From NCBI GenBank assembly GCA_900478215.1, contig LS483478.1, forward strand, positions 1,302,001 through 1,366,000: a DNA stretch of 64,000 nucleotides, in the 5' to 3' direction. The DNA is from Salmonella enterica subsp. houtenae serovar Houten. GTDB taxonomy: Bacteria; Pseudomonadota; Gammaproteobacteria; Enterobacterales; Enterobacteriaceae. The notes under the pieces were generated by a model that made no database searches, was not told the DNA's origin, and saw nothing but the letters and a program-made list of their open reading frames with translations. The translations under genes were made by a program, and so were the position numbers. Below are positions 62,190 through 64,000 of the stretch, piece after piece (position 1 is the first letter of the stretch; every line of letters starts with the position of its first letter).

Positions 62190-64000
62190 ATGTTAACGAT
62201 TGAATTTCTCTGCCCGCTACCTAACGGTATTCATGCGCGTCCCGCGTGGGAGCTGAAGGAACAGTGCAGCCAGTGGCAAAGTGACATCACTTTTATTAAT
62301 CATCGCCAGAATACGCGGGCGGATGCGAAAAGTTCGCTGGCGCTTATCGGCACCAGTACGCTGTTCAATGATAGCTGCGTTCTGAATATTAGCGGGCGTG
62401 ATGAAGAACAGGCTAAGCGATCGCTGGAGGCCTGGCTTGTGCGCCATTTTATCGACAGCGATAGCGTTCAGCCAGGGCCAGCCGAACTGGCGGCGCATCC
62501 GCTGCCGCGATCGCTGCTTCGCCTGAATCCGGATTTGCTGTACGGCGAGGTGCTGGCAAGCGGCGTGGGCGAGGGGATTCTGACGCTGTGGCAGAGCGAT
62601 AATCTGGAAGGCTACCGTACCATTCCTGCGAACGCTGAAGATCTTACCCGCCTTGAAAATAGCCTGGCGACGCTGGCGGAGCAGCTTAATCAACAGCTTC
62701 GCGAGCGTGACGGCGAGAGTAAAACCATTTTAAGCGCTCATCTATCGCTGATTCAGGATGATGAGTTTGTGGGGAACATTCGTCGCTTAATGGTGGAACG
62801 CCATCTGGCGCTGGGAGCGGCGATTATTGCCAATATGGAGCAGGTTTGTAGCCAGCTTTCGGCCTCGGCAAGCGATTACCTGCGCGAGCGGGTAAGCGAT
62901 ATTCGTGATATTACCGAGCAGTTGTTGCGCATTACCTGGCCTGAAAAACAGCCGCGTAATGCGCTGGTGCTAATGCATCCTACTATTCTGGTGGCGGAAG
63001 ACTTAACGCCCAGCCAGTTTTTAAGCCTCGATTTACAGTATCTGTCCGGCATGATCCTGGAAAAGACCGGCCGGACGTCACATACTTTGATTCTGGCGCG
63101 CGCCTCCGCGATCCCGGTGCTTAGCGGGCTCTCTGCCGAAGCCATTGGCCGTTATGCGACCCGGTCTGCGGTGTTGGACGCGCAGACCGGCGTACTGGCG
63201 GTTAGTCCGGATACCTCGGTGCGCGGCTATTACGCCGTGGCGCAGAAGCTGGCGGATAAACGGCAACAGCGGCAGGCGTGCGATGCGGCGCTGTTAGCCT
63301 GTACGCAGGACAACCAGCGTATCGATATTGCGGCGAATATTGGCACCGCGCTGGAGGCGCCTGGCGCGTTTTCCAACGGCGCGGAAGGCATTGGCCTGTT
63401 TCGTACCGAAATGCTATTTATGGATCGCGACAGCGCGCCGGATGAGCAAGAGCAGTTTGAAGCCTACCAACAGGTTTTGCTGGCGGCGGGCGAAAAGCCT
63501 GTGATTTTCCGCACCATGGATATTGGCGGCGATAAAAATATCTGCTATCTCAATATTCCGCAGGAAGAGAACCCTTTTCTTGGCTACCGTGCGGTGCGCA
63601 TCTATCCTGAGTTTGCCGGACTTTTTCGCACCCAGCTTCGCGCAATTTTGCGGGCCGCTGTTTTCGGTCATGCGTAGTTGATGATTCCGATGGTGCATAG
63701 TCTTGACCAGATTTTATGGGTAAAAAGCGAGCTGAAAAAGGCGATTGCGGAGCTGAAAGTAGAAAGGCTGCGTCACGCGCAGGATATCCCGTTGGGGATT
63801 ATGGTTGAGGTGCCGTCGGTCTGTTACATCATTGATCATTTCTGCGATGAGGTGGATTTCTTTAGCATCGGTTCGAACGATATGACGCAATATCTGTACG
63901 CCGTCGATCGTAATAATCCGCGTGTCTCGCCGCTGTATAATCCGATTACGCCATCGTTTTTACGCATGTTGCGGCAGATTATCCATGTTGCCCATGAGCG
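62190..64000 (+). pseudogene. fryA: FryA, multidomain PTS protein (HPr-EI-EIIA), interrupted by an amber codon; right end off window
   Basis: The frame starts with an HPr-like domain with His15 (NGIHARPAWELK), then an enzyme I domain with phosphohistidine loop KTGRTSHTLILARAS and MLFMDRDSAPDEQEQF / FRTMDIGGDKN. Codon 496 is TAG (63675-63677) inside AVFGHA-*-LMIPMVHS, where glutamine (CAG) is expected; the same frame then stays open to the window end with typical EI sequence (VDFFSIGSNDMTQYLYAVDR). The C-terminal EIIA lies outside. Either a true nonsense mutation or a base error. Confidence 0.9.

Overview
The window is chromosomal DNA of an enteric bacterium, almost certainly Salmonella enterica. 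The evidence is the gene order eut - hemF - amiA - cysPUWAM - ptsJ/pdxK - crr/ptsI/ptsH - cysK - cysZ - zipA - ligA - gltX - nupC/mntH - ypeC - yfeO - glk - fry, which is E. coli-like but reversed here. Salmonella-type additions are eutK/eutR linked to a full eut operon, a class I glutamine amidotransferase beside ptsJ, and an ipdC / aldo-keto reductase pair between ypeC and yfeO. The serovar or subspecies cannot be fixed from this sequence alone.

Layout: 1-8.1 kb is the distal part of the ethanolamine utilization operon (eutG partial, H, A, B, C, L, K, R). 8.2-10.0 kb holds hemF and amiA on the minus strand. 10.2-13.7 kb holds ypeA, yfeZ, yfeY, yfeX and ucpA. 13.8-18.6 kb is the sulfate/thiosulfate import and cysteine operon cysPUWAM. 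18.7-21.9 kb is a vitamin B6 control locus: the MocR-type regulator ptsJ with an amidotransferase downstream, divergent from pdxK and a small overlapping ORF. 22.0-26.9 kb is the PTS core (ptsH-ptsI-crr) plus cysK and cysZ. 27.1-32.4 kb holds zipA, ligA, ypeB, yfeH and yfeR.

From 32.4 to about 43.8 kb lies an accessory island between yfeR and the 3' end of the lysV tRNA gene. It carries two truncated copies of the same integrase start (one at each end), a broken GNAT-type toxin gene, a metallopeptidase-like gene that has lost its HExxH zinc motif, a decayed IS1-family element, a membrane-anchored Sel1-repeat gene (probable immunity), a PAAR-Rhs polymorphic toxin with an unrecognised C-terminal tip, and a vgrG interrupted by one in-frame UGA. 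This is a type VI secretion cargo island and the most interesting part of the window. The toxin tip plus Sel1 protein is the best candidate for an undescribed effector-immunity pair.

After the island come the tRNA operon valU-valX-valY-lysV, gltX, the paralogous regulators yfeD/yfeC, two identical tRNA-Ala genes, the c-di-GMP phosphodiesterase gene yfeA, nupC, mntH (Fur and MntR operators visible), ypeC, the reductase and ipdC, yfeO and glk. Last is the fructose-like PTS cluster fryB-fryC-ypdF-ypdE-fryA. fryA is interrupted by an in-frame amber codon and runs off the right edge.
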